A stretch of DNA of 64,000 nucleotides from Paramecium tetraurelia (taxonomy: Eukaryota; Ciliophora; Oligohymenophorea; Peniculida; Parameciidae), in NCBI RefSeq assembly GCF_000165425.1, contig NW_001799649.1, positions 227,565 through 291,564 on the forward strand, read 5' to 3'. The position numbers and the translations under genes were made by a program. The first letter of the stretch is position 1. The number at the start of each line of letters is the position of its first letter. The notes under the pieces are model-generated. The model ran no database searches, was not told where the DNA came from, and was given only the letters and a program-made list of their open reading frames with translations. This document shows, piece by piece, positions 1 through 12,553 of the stretch.

Positions 1-2617
1 TAAGGTGCGGTCTCACCTCTGGAAGAGTTTTTTCAAGTTTCCTCGATCTTTAACCAGATAGAATTTTATAGACCTCTTTTTAAAATAATGATATTATAAG
101 AAATCGGTAATTTGTCATATGTTAATTGGTTAAATTATCGTAGTATATAATTTATTCGATATCTATATATGCAATTTGATACTGGAAAGTGGAATTTGTT
201 GTAGTACAAATTCTAAAAAATAATTAATAATAATAATTTTTTTATTGAAGCCATCATAAAGAAACCTCTACCTACCTTCAAATAAGACATAAGACACTTA
301 ACTGATAATTTAGGAAATCCATAAGGCATTTATGAAATTTTTTTAAAATTCAAATTATTTTCCTTTAATTGATTCAACAATTATTTCTAATATACATGAA
401 AATTATTGTCCATTTATTGTAAACTTACTCATAGATATATTATATATTAGTTTTTTTGGAAATTTATTTGATCTTAGTAAACTGATATATAGAAAATTAG
501 GATATAAAAATGTACTCTATTTATACAAACAACTCAGATTCTTAGTCAAAACGAAATATATGTTGTTTAATGAGAATATTTTAATTGATTATTATTTACA
601 AAACATATAAATATAGTATTTAATCATTAAGGATTATTAGTGTTTTTAATTAATTTTGGTAATCCTTTACTTCTTTTTTATAATTTACTTTTATAAGTGT
701 GTATATGTACCTTTTAGAAGCAAACAAGAGATTAATATTGGCTAACAGGATTTAGTAAGGGATGGTTGGTAATTTATTTGATTTCTTCTCAGGATGTTTA
801 AATTGACATCTTTCTCCATAACAACAATAACTTTTAATGTAAATTATTATTGATACCCATCTTAAGTGTAATTTTTACAAGTTTTAGTCTTGTAATTAGA
901 GGGAACATGGACTTTTTATCTCACTTCATCTTTTCCATGAGCAAAGGCACACTAATTTTATATTTTATAGAATACTTATTAGCCATAAGGACAATATCCT
1001 TCGATCGCCCAATATTTACAAATCTAAACAGGATTTATTAACTAATTTACTTCAGTTTTGACTTTCACTTTGTAGGAAGCCTTTTTATTCGTTTTTTTGC
1101 TTGGCATTACTTCATCCAATTATTCATCTGAAATACTCTCACTAAATAATTAATATTTTTGTTATACCAACTCTTTGTAGAGTGATTGCTATCAAATTCA
1201 TCACATGAAATTTGTTAATTCATTTTAAATAAAGTAATTAATATCTTATTTTAAAATCTTAATAATATTATTAAAACCAATCCATACTATATATATTAAG
1301 GATGATGCGTACTTAATAATATTATTAAATCTTTAGAAATTGCCGGGATTACTAAATTTAAATAAACTAGAGCCATTAAATGAAAATAGATAATTATTTT
1401 AATTCTGCAATTCCTATTTTTGAATAATTGCCAAAATAATGGAGAAAAGCATGGGTAATTGGGTTTCAACTATTTATGTCTATTTTTAATATATTAGAAT
1501 ATGAAGATCATTAATAATCATAATTGGGATACTTAGTTGTTCATGACAAACAACTATTATAATAATTACTAATTAAATGAATTATTTATTTAATCAATTC
1601 GATATTTATCATCACCTTAATTTTGCATCTTTAACCACCATACTCTACATTACTTAAAAAATACTAATAACCTCATTGGTTCAAAATTATAAAGAAAATG
1701 ATGATTCATAAGGTAATTATATTAATTATATAAGATAACAATACCCTAATACATTTTGAATTATTCATTAGCTATCCAACTTTACTAATGCTCATCAGTA
1801 CAATTGCTAATACAGCATAATTATTGTTTGCCTTGTTTTTGCAATAGCTATCAGGATTTTCACTTTTAATTTGTTTTATTGCAGCGTCAATATTTAATGG
1901 AATTTCAATTTGGTGGTCATTAGTTAAGCTAAGAAGAACTTCCTACAGAAAGTCTAGATTATTGTGGATCTTATCATAAAATCTTCTGCTTGTATTTAAT
2001 TATTTAAATATTTTAGATAGTAATTTTTTTTTATCTAGACTTCAATCTTAGTGGATTGACTATAGGAATATCATTTGCACTTTAATTGGTTGGAATATTT
2101 TTAGGGATGGCCATAGGATCGTTAAACATACAAGATGCATATGGAGAATTTAAATAGTAATTTTTGGACAATCCTTAAGCAACATCAATTAAATAATAGA
2201 TACTTTTCCATATATATTATGGACTCCTGCCATTTTTGTCATTAATAAGAGTTAGTCATGAAATTGTATTTCACAAGCTTTTCAATAACCCATTTGATTT
2301 GTTGTATTTTGCTTTAATTCAGTTTTTCTAAACAAGGATAATGACTTATAATGATGAAAATTGTTTAAAATCAAATTGGGGAATTAAAAGCTTGAAATTA
2401 GCCAAGTAACACATATAAATGATATCAATTTAGATCACCAATGTATTATTTATTGATATATTAATGCATAATATCTTTGAATAGAGTAGATTCATTCGAT
2501 TTTAATAATATAAAGAATATAGCTTTATGTGATTTCATGATATTTGTTGTTTCTAATGGAGCAGTTGGATTATCCTCAATTTTAGTCTAAAAGTATTTGT
2601 AAGAATAAAAAAAATGA
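1..2617 (+). CDS. Probable multi-pass membrane protein gene, 5' end outside the window, exons unresolved
   Basis: Under code 6 the plus strand carries a succession of open stretches rich in Leu, Ile, Phe and Tyr. Frame 1 is open from base 1 to the TGA at 370-372, another frame from about 368 to the TGA at 779-781, and another covers roughly 785-1128. A well-behaved stretch starts near 1775, crosses a plausible 25-nt intron (GTATTT...TTTTAG) near 1990, and gives hydrophobic segments such as SGLTIGISFALQLVGIFLGM. A C-terminal segment containing FVVSNGAVGLSSILVQKYLQ ends at TGA 2615-2617. I could not join the pieces into one continuous frame, and 1130-1770 is very AT-rich. It may be one gene with many small introns or a decaying copy. 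The family is not recognised. Confidence 0.35.
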
Positions 2618-2811
2618 ATAGCCATTATAATATGTACATTAAAAATTAATATTTAATTAATCTTCCAAAATTCTGAATTACCATCAACATTTTAGATGCA
2701 TTGATTTAGCTATTCTACAAGCTACTTATTTATTCTCAATCAATATTATAAATAATAATAAAAAATCAAATAATAAGCAATTAAATCATAGAATGATAAT
2801 TTATTATAAAC

Positions 2812-3285
2812 TCAAACTTCCTAACACATTCCTTAAGTTGGAGTTACTAATTCTTAGAGATTATGGGATGTTTATTAAAAATTGAACCCTTCTTAATCCT
2901 TTGAATTTGATTATTATTATTTTTCAGTAAGAGTTGAATTCTTCATACTATCATTTTCTTTTTCATTTTCACTATCTCCATCAAATTAGAATGCTGCCTC
3001 TAAATCTTATTATTTTATTTTGCTAGGTTTACATTTTGTATTTTTGGTGACTGTAGCTGTTGTCTTAGAAGTTTTAATTTTAATGTTTTGCTTCTGATTA
3101 GATATTTCTTGAGAATTCTGTTTAACTACTTATTCACAGAAAGTTACTCGCTATTCAGAAAATATCTATCCTGAACCTTAATTTTAAACAGTTAGCGGTT
3201 TGTTTCTAAAATATTTTCTCAAATATAATCCTATAAAAGTTAGAAGCAGAAAGAGCAAAATGAAAATAAATAGAGTTTACAACAT
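2812..3285 (-). CDS. Small single-pass membrane protein, or C-terminal exon of the neighbouring coiled-coil gene
   Basis: The frame opens with ATG at 3285 and runs to TGA at 2814-2812, giving 157 aa without an intron. Residues 3-25 form one strong transmembrane helix (LFIFILLFLLLTFIGLYL) followed by basic residues (RKYFRN). The rest is hydrophilic, Ser/Thr/Lys-rich, then acidic and Gln-rich. The TGA that closes the long coiled-coil frame upstream (3300-3298) is in the same frame and only 12 nt before this ATG. This could therefore be the membrane-anchored tail of that protein if a small intron removes the stop. As a separate gene it would have almost no promoter. Function unknown. Confidence 0.5.
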
Positions 3286-3297
3286 TATTTAAATATT

Positions 3298-6200
3298 TCA
3301 ATTAAATTCTTAGTCTTAATGTTTTGATGCCACCATCCTCGAATTCAATATATTGGTTTGGACTACTCGTTTTACATAGGTACCGTCGTCAACTTTATTG
3401 ATAACTGATTCCCTAGTCTTAATAGTAATAAAAATATTTACTCTAAACACTGATTCAGTTTTCATTCCTTCATATGCTTAATCATATTTTGCTATGACTT
3501 AACTATATTTGTTTATATGATCTTTATAGTCTAATTGACATTGATCATATTCTGCCTAAAGTTTATCGGAATATTTTTTTAGCTATGAATTTTAAAGGGT
3601 TAATTCTTCATTTTACCTTTTTAATTTATCTATCTCTTCATTCTATATTATAATTTTAGTTTCAAATCCTTTTATTTAGTTTAGAAGTTTTTGATTTTCA
3701 ATTTTGAGCATATCTGTTTCATTTTTTTGTAAATTTCCTGTAGTTTACCTAGATTGTGCAAAATTATATGCATCCTAAACTTCATTTTCCTTAGTCTTTA
3801 TGTCATCCTTTAAATTTTCAATTTCTCTCCTCAACTTTTACAATTCAGACTTATCTTTAAGAGCCTATGAACTTAATTGAAAGTTTTTAGCTGTTGATTC
3901 ATCTCTTTCCTATTTCACAGTTTCATATTCTGCTAAAGACACTGTTTCAGTATCTAATTTCAATCTAAAATCTTCCAATTACTTTATTCTGATATTATTC
4001 TATTCCTCTAACTTCTTATTCTCATCTTGCAAATGCTATTCAGATGCTAACAAGGAATCATATTTAGTTTGTAATAATCTCAATTATGATTCCAAACTAT
4101 CCTTTAGAGCTTAGAATTTCAATTCATTGTCATTTGTATCCAATTTGAACTTTTACAGCAATTGTATTTCTATTGTTAAACTTGAGAATTGCTATTATAT
4201 TATAACATATTTATCTTAAAGATCATTAAATTCTCTCTATATATCTTCATAGCTATTCTCTAATTAATCATGCTTAAGTTATAATTAAGATAATCGTTAT
4301 TCAGTCTCTTACTTTGATTTCTTCAATTAATTAAGTTGGAATTCTAACTTCTGTTATAAATCAACTTTCTCTTATTGTAATTCTCTCTCCCTCTCTTCAT
4401 GTTAATCAGATAACTGAGTAAGTTTAGACTTCCATAACTTTTCATCTTCTTAATTTTACCTTTTTTATTGGTCAATGGTATTATTTAACTTTTACAATTT
4501 CATGCTGTTATTTTATTCTAATTCACTAAATTTCGTATCTCTTTCTTCTATTTCGTGAGTCATTTATATGATTTGTCTCTCTAAATCCGAAATCTTTTAT
4601 TTAAATTAGTTTATTTGTTAATTTGCATTCTTAATTTATTTATCCTTTTCTTGAATATTTCCTTATAACTATTCTTATTATTATTATTAATTCATATAAA
4701 ATTCATTATATTCGTTAGTTAAATCATCATGCTATTAAGTAATAATTGATAACTTCTACTCTAAGTCTTATTTCTATTTAAGTAATTGTTCATATTACAA
4801 TTATTAATCCTTTAATTATGACTTCAATTTTTCTTTATCTCTTTCTTAATTCTTAATTTCTAACTTCAGCTGCTCTAATTCTTCTTATAGTGATTCCAAT
4901 TATTAATTCAAATCAGATCCCTTGTTCTCTTCAAATTTAATTCTAATCTCGTATTCCTAGATTTGTTTCTACAAGAGTTGTATCTGTCTTTGTAAATCTT
5001 TATTCGAATTTGAAGATTTGAGCATGCTTTCATTTAAACTATTCTCCAGTTGTTCTTTTTCTAATTGTATCTCTGAAATTCTTTCTTTTAACTCATTTAT
5101 TGTTTAAGTCATCTATTAGATTTGTTTTTAAAACTGATTTTTTTGCTATTATTACTCTTACTATGAATTTTAATATTATTATTATAATTTACTGAGTTAA
5201 ATCTCTAATTATGAAATTGTGATGGTGGAATTTTCTTCCATTGTCTTGATAGTTTATTTCAATTATGAAATTTCAGTTTCCCTTTCCTTAATCGTTTGTT
5301 TGAGCTTTTCCTTATCCTTTTCTGAGTTTTTCAATTGGGATGTAAATTAAGTAGATTATTATTGGAGTTACTATTGTAATTGATTGATTTCCAATTCCAA
5401 TTGTGTAACTTTTTCACTATAGCTTTCAGTAGTTTATTGCAATGTTTTTTTTAATTGTGATAACTCATTTTCCTTGTCTTTTAGCTTCTTTTCCATCAGT
5501 TAGAATTATTGTGAGTAATCTTATAAGGTTGAATTAAACTCTTCCTTCTCTTTGTCTGATTCATTTTTTAGATTATTGAGGTCATTGGTAGCTTGTGTTA
5601 ATCTATATTTGAATATAAACAATAATTTACTTTTATTTTAATTGTTTTATTTCATTCTCGTATAATTCATTTTTCTTAGATACACTATTTTATAATTATT
5701 ATTATTATTCTATTAATTATTAGTATTGTTATTAGGAAGCCTCCAATTAATATTACAATTCATCAAGACTTTACTAGGATTTTCTAATTAAATTTAATAA
5801 GATACCCTGAGATTTATTACAATTATGTCTTGAGACGATTGATCTCTAGAGTTAAATTAGCGATTTATGACTCATACTATTATCTCATGTATTCATATTC
5901 TGATTGCAGTTGATTTATTTGATTTTGCAATTAAGAATTTTACGTTTTTTGATTTTCCAATTCAGCTTTGATTCTATTCAAGACAGAATCCTATTCTTGT
6001 TTTTACTATTGCAATTTCAAAATTTGATCTCTAGAATTAGTTTATAGTTCAGCATAAGCTTTATCAGATGTATTTTTGTGATCTCTGATTTATACAGTGA
6101 ATGATTCAAATTATTGTTTATTTTTTTGTCTTTCCTAATCCAGTTATTTTGTCAATTCATCAATCTTCTATTACTTCTGTTTCAATTCTAATTTTAGTTA

Positions 6201-7352
6201 TTCTATCATTTATTCCCTCTCTTACAATTGCAATTACAAATTCGATATCTTCAATTCGTATGAGATTTTTAATTCATTAGATCCCTTTTGTAAATTTTAC
6301 GATCTTAAATTGAGCTAACAATTCACTTGATATTTATACTTAATTTTCAAATTAATGTTAACGATCTTCTAATTATTAAACATGAGATTCTTCAATAAAT
6401 TTCATCTTCTTGTTGATCTTCACAATCTTAATTTACAATCTTTCAATTTCATTGTAAGCCAGAAATACTCTACATAGATGATTAAAATATAGAATTACTG
6501 ATGTGATAATTGCAATTGCTATGTCAACTTTTCATCTTCCAATTGTTCAGTGTAATCTTAAGAATCCTTCAATTAATTTGATAGCAATGTAATCTTCTCA
6601 ACCTAATGATAACTACTATTTATACATATTCTTCAATCTCCAATTTGGAAGAGTGAACCAATTAATCATATTTTGAAGTGGTTATTTGTAATTGTTTTTA
6701 CATTTCCTACATCTTCTCAAAAAATTGTCTTTCCTATCCCTTTTGACTCATCCTAAAGATCAATATAAGTATTACAATTGCAAAGTAAGTGAATCTATCT
6801 ACCTCTATAAATCCTCATAACCAGACATGTGATCAATCGAAGTAACCTTCTGCAATTGTTCTTCTAATTCTACAATCCTTTGTTTGAGTAGTTTTATTTG
6901 TATCTCTAAATCATTTTTCTCTAAATTGAAATCTCTCTACATTCCTGTCGATTATCGTTCGATAGTTGATTACTTCAAATACTCGAAATGTTATCTATTG
7001 AAATATTTGGAAATATGTACTTCTACAACGTTAGTTTTCTTTCAGCTTCTGTTTATTAGGCTATTAACGACTCCTCAAGCATTTTAATACGTGCCTCGAG
7101 TTAAGTGACATAGATTTGAACTCTTTCTAGTTCTCTCGTTTGCTTGTTATTCTCTTGGATAGCAGTTTCCTTTTCCAGGTTAGTTTTACTGAGTTGCATC
7201 TTGAGTTGCCTGATTTATTCTCTCATCTATTGGACGGATTATTAATCCCTATTAAAAAGAGTGGATTAGGTGTTATCCGACTATTTATTTAGATTGACAG
7301 ATGGTGAAAACAATGAATACGGTTCCTTTTCATTGGGATTTTATTTATACAT
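3298..7352 (-). CDS. Giant coiled-coil protein (roughly 1,200-1,300 aa)
   Basis: The start is ATG at 7352, opening MYKQNPNEKEPYSLFSPSVN. Almost the whole product is heptad-patterned Glu/Lys/Gln/Leu coiled coil. Several introns of 23-29 nt are needed near the 5' end, for example about 26 nt (GTACAT...CAATAG), 23 nt (GTAATACTTATATTGATCTTTAG) and 29 nt, plus a 28-nt intron near 5605. From about 5600 down to 3450 one exon is continuously open. The C-terminus is ambiguous: one frame ends at TGA 3300-3298, while another frame around 3355-3300 has a compact protein-like stretch (IEFEDGGIKTLRLRIQ). The architecture resembles golgin-, centriolar- or cortex-type scaffolds, but no family signature is visible. 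Confidence 0.75.
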
Positions 7353-7551
7353 TAAATTTAATTCTCATTAATTTAAGTGGAAAATTAAATGAAAAAGTAT
7401 TATAATAATATCAATTGTGAGTTGGAATACAAATTTTAAACACTTTTGTATTATAAATTGTTCCACATTAATCTACACATTCAGAATTTATAATGATAAA
7501 TTGATTATTTCTTTGGATTATATTATTTAATTAAATTAATATAGAATACGG
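7353..7551. promoter_or_regulatory. Divergent intergenic region (candidate bidirectional promoter)
   Basis: This 199-bp AT-rich stretch lies between the start codons of the coiled-coil gene (minus) and the kinase gene (plus), so it must hold both 5' ends. No specific motif is recognised. Confidence 0.3.
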
Positions 7552-9344
7552 ATGTCAAAAAAGACTGTGGGATCAAAATACGAATACGAACTTTCAAATA
7601 GATTGGGTTAAGGAGCCTTTGCAGAGGTGTACAAAGGGAAAAATAAAGTGACAGGCGAAGTGGTGGCTATTAAGGTTATTAAAAGATCACTTTTGGCAAA
7701 ATATGGGTACGATTATATTTCTATTTGTTTAAAGAGATGACATTCTCAAATAAATTCATCAGGAAGTCAGTATATTGCAATCGCTGATGCTTTCCATGAG
7801 GAAAACCTTGTGTCCATTTATAAATAAAATATATGAATGTCTTGAGACTTCAAATAACATTTACATAGTTTTGGAATTTTGCAATCAAGGAACTTTACTG
7901 GATAAAATAAAAAAGACTCGTAAGCTCCCTGAAGATGAAGCTATTTTTGTGTTCTTCCAATTGGTGTAAGCCTTAGACTTTTTGTGCGATAACAACATTG
8001 CACATAGAGACATCAAACCTGAGAATGTCTTCATCAAGGACGGAGTGTACAAATTAGGAGACTTTGGATTTGCGGGTCAAAAATCCCTTTACCAAACTCA
8101 TTTAGGAACATATCCATATATGGCACCTGAATTTTTTAATTCTTCATAATATGACGGAAATCAAGTGGACATTTGGGCATTGGGATTATTATTCCACGAG
8201 ATTCTCTTTGGAGAGATCTACTTCATTGGAAACAGTCAATATGAAGTGTCTCAGAAGATCTTAAACAAGTAATATACATTGGGATCCCAACATTAATGTT
8301 GCAAAGAGATCAGGGATTTGTTGCCAAGAATGGTGGAGAAGGATAAAACTAAGGTAAGTTAAAATGAATATCATTGTGTAGCGTATAACAGCTAAATAGA
8401 TATTGGAGTTGCCCATATTCTAGAAGTACAAGAATGATAACAGATATTTGGAGATCGAGGAGAAGGAGAGACAATTTTGGTAATAATACTTGAAGAGTGA
8501 GAACACTAAAACTGAAGATGACATTTTAAAGGCTTAAAAGGAGGAAGAAGAGAGACAACGAAAAGAAGAGGAAGAGAAACAAAGATAAGCTTTGGAGAAA
8601 TTGTAAAGAGAGGAAAATTAAAAGAGAGAGAGAATTAATTAATAGATCCCTAAGATTATTGATGTGATCAATGACATGAGGAATGGCATCATGATTATCA
8701 TCAAATTATGCGAATTTCTACAAATTAACTTCAGTGAAGTCTGCAGATATGATATCTTCTACATTCTAAAGCAAGGATATCAACAATAACATCTCTTGAA
8801 AGAGAAATTGGATAATGCTGCAATGTTTACTAAGGAAGACCATATAGACTTTTAGAATATCGATCACGAGGTGTGGGACTACTTCTATCAAGATCAAAAG
8901 TATAATACTAATTTAATCGTAGGGTGTAATGTTTGATCATCGAAATTGAACATGATAGAAATCAAGTAAGGAAATCATACATCGATCAATTCAACTATTT
9001 GAACAATTATACTACTATCTAATACAATGGGTATCTCTTAGAATTCCAATAAGTATAATCTTGAATATATTGCTTAGATTGGAAATCTAGATATTACTGG
9101 TGGAATCCCTAAGGAATTATTCTTGAATCAATTGGCTTCCACTATCACATTTTTGAAAGATGAAGAAACCAAATAGAGTGATTATGGGATTAAGTAATTG
9201 TTGAAGAAGGCTATTATTTGGATATTTGTTGTCGCATTCTACCAAGATCTGGTTTCTGGCAATAAGGTTAACATTTCCAAGTTCTTGAGAAGCATCGATA
9301 GTAATGAACCAGAAGAAATGAAAAAATGCTTATATTCATAATGA
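7552..9344 (+). CDS. Serine/threonine protein kinase, ULK/ATG1-like in overall look
   Basis: The start is ATG at 7552 and the stop TGA at 9342-9344. Introns at 7707-7734, 8354-8381, 8900-8922 and 9053-9077 (28, 28, 23, 25 nt) leave 562 codons. The N-terminal kinase domain is complete: glycine loop LGQGAFAEVYKG, catalytic lysine in VAIKVIK, HRDIKPEN catalytic loop, DFG, and MAPEFF in the activation segment. After about residue 260 comes a Lys/Glu-rich coiled coil, then a helical C-terminal domain of about 230 residues. That order (N-terminal kinase, linker, helical C-domain) fits the ULK/ATG1 type, but I cannot exclude another ciliate-expanded family. All active-site residues are present, so it should be active. 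A sorting nexin gene follows after 21 bp on the same strand. Confidence 0.9.
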
Positions 9345-9365
9345 TATAGATTATTAAAATATTAA

Positions 9366-10715
9366 ATGGATCAATAAGCAGACGGCGAAGGCAATTTAGG
9401 AATTTAAGTTCAAGTGGGCGATCCCATTGTCAAAAAGGATGGCCTCAAGAATTACGTTGTTTACACACTCAAAGGTTCTGATAAGGATGGCTAATTCGAA
9501 GTATTACGTCGATTCAATGAGTTTGATTGCTATCGGTATGTGTGAATTCTATGTAGAATTACTCTTCAGATAAGATGGCCTGGATGTTACATTCCTCCAT
9601 TACCAATCAAAAAACCAGTTGTAAGTGTTCTCATATTATCAAAAGGGAAATATGGATTAAAAGTTCATTGATGAAAGAATGCATTATCTCAATCTCTTTA
9701 TGATGAAGATGGCAACAATCCATCATTTATGGTATTCCGAAGAAACTAAACTCTTCATTAAAGCTGGTGGCGATATTGAAAAAGTATTCATTTATCATTA
9801 TTTCTCTAGTAATTAGTTGCATAATAAAAACCAACTCCTGGTGATATTATCTACAAATATGAAACAGTGTTTAAAGAATTTTCAGGCAAAGAAATTAATG
9901 ATCAATTACTCTCTAAGATTGGCAATTTCTCTTTGTTCTTAAAGAGAATACAACCATAATTAGAAATCTTCTAATAATAAGCCAAGTAACTTGTGCAAAC
10001 AAGGTAAGCATATCCATCTTTATTCTAGAATTCAATGCCAAGAAAATATGAATCTCTTGTTAGACTACTTAATGCCTGAATACGAAAAGAATTGTTTAAC
10101 TGAGTATGTTGTGAATCCAGAGAATAAACTTGTTTTCGTATAACATACCACAGAATTATACCAATAATATGTTATTTTAGTTTTTAAATTTTAGCGAGCA
10201 GCCAATGAGAAGAGTGCTCTTGATAATTTTGCTTTGGCTATCAAAATAGAAACAAGAGACATTGATGCTGTTCTAGAAGCCATACAATCCAGGGAAAAAT
10301 ATGAATAGATTAAACAAAACTATTTGACTAAATTGTGTAGTTTGAGCAATGAGAAAAAAGACATTGAGAATGGCAAAACTACTTTGAAATCTTTGTTTAA
10401 TTCAAATAAGGAAGAATTAATCCAAAAAACATAGCAATAAATTGATAATGTAACTCTATTCCAATACTCTACATATAGATTTAGAAGGAGATTGAATAGT
10501 TGACCATCCTATGTGATATGATAACCATAATTATTGGATATTTCATTCTACCTACATACAAGGTATTCATCTAATAAATTTATTTTAAGCAAGAAAAAGA
10601 AAAAAATTATTACTAATTATTAAAACAGATGGCACAACATCAAGTTCAGAAGGCCTAAGCAGAGAGAAATTATTGGTTAGATTTAGATAAAAATCAAATG
10701 TTCAATGATGTCTGA
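9366..10715 (+). CDS. PX-domain sorting nexin with probable C-terminal BAR domain
   Basis: The start is ATG at 9366 and the stop TGA at 10713-10715. Six introns of 21-29 nt (21, 25, 26, 25, 24, 29) and a probable seventh of 27 nt leave about 390-399 aa. Residues 15-110 are a PX domain: RRFNEF carries the phosphoinositide-contacting arginine pattern, and WPGCYIPPLP is the Pro-rich PX loop. The remaining 270 residues are helical and charged, as in SNX1/2/4-type BAR domains that dimerise on endosomal membrane. The inferred role is PI3P-dependent endosomal or vacuolar membrane sorting. The PX call is firm; the BAR call rests on length and helical character. Confidence 0.88.
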
Positions 10716-10811
10716 ATTTTATATCTAAATATTACATATAATATAACGATTGATGTAATCAAAGTAGACTTTTAAGACAGTAATTCGACTATATATATGC
10801 AATTATTTAAC

Positions 10812-11568
10812 TCATAATGATATTTCTGGTGAATCAGCATCTTCAAATATAATATCTTCATCTTCTTATTCTTATTCTTTTTCCTATTCCTATTCACTAA
10901 TTTCTTTTCTAGGAGCCATGCCATTTCTCTTTTTAGGTTTCACTCCTTCTTTGTGATAATTGTGGATATGCATGACCAACAAGCGATGTGATTAGAAATC
11001 TTTGTTACAAATTGAGCAATTATAAATTTAATAATTATTAGCATGCTTTTTAAGAACATGAGCTGTTACGTAAGTGAGAAGATTCTAAAACTTACAAAAT
11101 GGACAATGAGCAAGCTTCTCTCTAGCTTCGCCTCTTGAGTAGCGAAATCCATCTGTTATTACAATGAATCTATAAACTTGCTACCTCAAAGTTCTATAAT
11201 AATACTGATTGTGAGCTGCCATCACTTCTTCAAAGGTTTCCGCTTTCAAACATTCCAGTGCTCTCCACTATCGAAATTATTCAACTGTCTTGATTATTAA
11301 CTCCTTGCTTTGGCGATGATTCAAATGTTAGTCAGAGACTTCCACTTAATATGGAACCAATTCTTTGAATTCTTCCGGAATTGAATCTACTACTTGAGTT
11401 AATTAAGGTAAAATATCTTTCGCTTCCTATTTTCCTTACATCTATTATAAGTTCTACAAAGCCTACTGTAATAGTTAAATCGTATGATTCAGCAAATTCA
11501 TTAAAATAAAATACTCGTATAATCCATTTTGAATTTGGCTGCTTAATTATAATTACTTTATCATTCAT
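10812..11568 (-). CDS. C2H2 zinc-finger protein with acidic tail
   Basis: The frame ends at TGA 10814-10812. Two consecutive C2H2 fingers lie near the C-terminus: C-x2-C...H-x4-H in CPFCKFQNLLTYVTAHVLKKH, and CSICNKDF...HIHNYH. A Lys/Arg patch and a Glu/Gln-rich acidic tail follow. Two starts are possible: ATG at 11441, giving an intronless 209-aa protein, or ATG at 11568 joined through a 25-nt intron (GTAGGC...ATAATAG), giving 243 aa. The frame stays open without an ATG far upstream of 11568, up to the stop of the Q/N-rich gene. The real protein may therefore be longer (see the finding on 10812-12553). The likely role is nucleic-acid binding in the nucleus. Confidence 0.75.
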
Positions 11569-11748
11569 CTCACCAAGTGTAAATATTACTTTCTGCGGTA
11601 ATTCTATAATTTAAATTCGAGTTTGGATAGAACCTTGTTAAACATTCCAATCCTACTTGAAGTAATGAATGCTAAAGGGAGTAATTATTAAATTCTAAAG
11701 TTAAATCTCAACTTCTTGTTTATAATATTCATAAAATATATATATATA

Positions 11749-12553
11749 TCATTTAATACTAATAGCTTATTCCGGAAGCTTTACTCTAATGTCATTTTCA
11801 ATGATTTGCTTTATACACTCAATTACAAATTCAGAATTTCCATCCTTAAAGTATTAATTTAAACTCTTCACCAATTACTTTTTATCCTCTTCACTTTTCA
11901 CATCAACACGTGGGTATTTTTGCTAAATAATATGAATAATCCTTTAATACTTGTTAATTTCTAGGCTACATTAAAGGTGATTAACCAGGCAAAGATTACT
12001 AAGGAACAATGTTGCCAAAAGCTTAAGCATCCTTGAATTATTATTGAAATTATTATATAGGCTTTGTTTCACATTCTTGAGGTTTTTGGGGTTAAATTTA
12101 ATATTTATTAGCACCCTATTAATTTAGATTTATAGAATTTGGGGTAAATTTAGCATCAGCTTTTGGAGGTATCTGAATAACTTACGGCTTTTGAATGTTT
12201 TAATTGAAATTGTTTTAATTAAAATTGTTGTAATTTGGTGGATTAGCATTATTATTAGGGATCTATTGATTATTAATGAAGTTTCCAAATTATGCTTAGG
12301 CTTAAAATTATCCTGCAGGCTTTGGTTGTTGGAAGCTCTATTAGTTTTATTGATTGAATTAATTGAATTATGAAGAAGGATTAACTTATCCCTATTACAA
12401 AGTTGGATGTGATGTTGGAGCAAAATTTTAGGGCTACCCACTTACCGGTTGTTAATTTTTATTTAGGTATGGAAATTAGTTCATTGGTTGATTTCCTTGT
12501 TGTAAAAATGGTTGGGCTTACTTACATTAATTCTATTAAGAAAAGTTATTCAT
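11749..12553 (-). CDS. Gln/Asn-rich low-complexity protein
   Basis: The start is ATG at 12553 and the stop TGA at 11751-11749. One 28-nt intron (GTATTAAAGG...TTTAG) leaves 258 aa. The first 190 residues are Gln/Asn/Pro-rich (FNQFNQQNQQSFQQPKPAGQ and similar), many of the Gln encoded by TAA/TAG. The last 60 residues are a folded-looking helical segment. Composition resembles prion-like or assembly-prone regions of RNA-binding and transcription proteins, but no binding domain is visible here. Past the TGA the same frame remains open into the zinc-finger gene. Confidence 0.7.

Noticed and set aside
850-1041. Short ATG frame read under the standard genetic code, and many like it across the window
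   Set aside because: They end at TAA or TAG, which are Gln codons here. They are either pieces of the code-6 genes or out-of-frame shadows, so they are not listed as genes.
2880-7290. Short tandem repeat or satellite impression from recurring ttatta/aattgt motifs
   Set aside because: The recurrence comes from Gln/Glu/Leu/Lys codons of coiled coil read on the minus strand. No fixed repeat unit exists.
11741-11751. TA dinucleotide runs here and near 40397-40411, 50112-50128 and 51800-51807
   Set aside because: Short TA runs are expected in AT-rich spacers. They have no consistent length or position that would suggest a functional element.
12130-12441. 103-aa minus-strand frame
   Set aside because: It overlaps the Q/N-rich gene in another frame. 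The Q/N frame continues beyond both ends, with TAA/TAG Gln codons and a good intron, so it is the real one.
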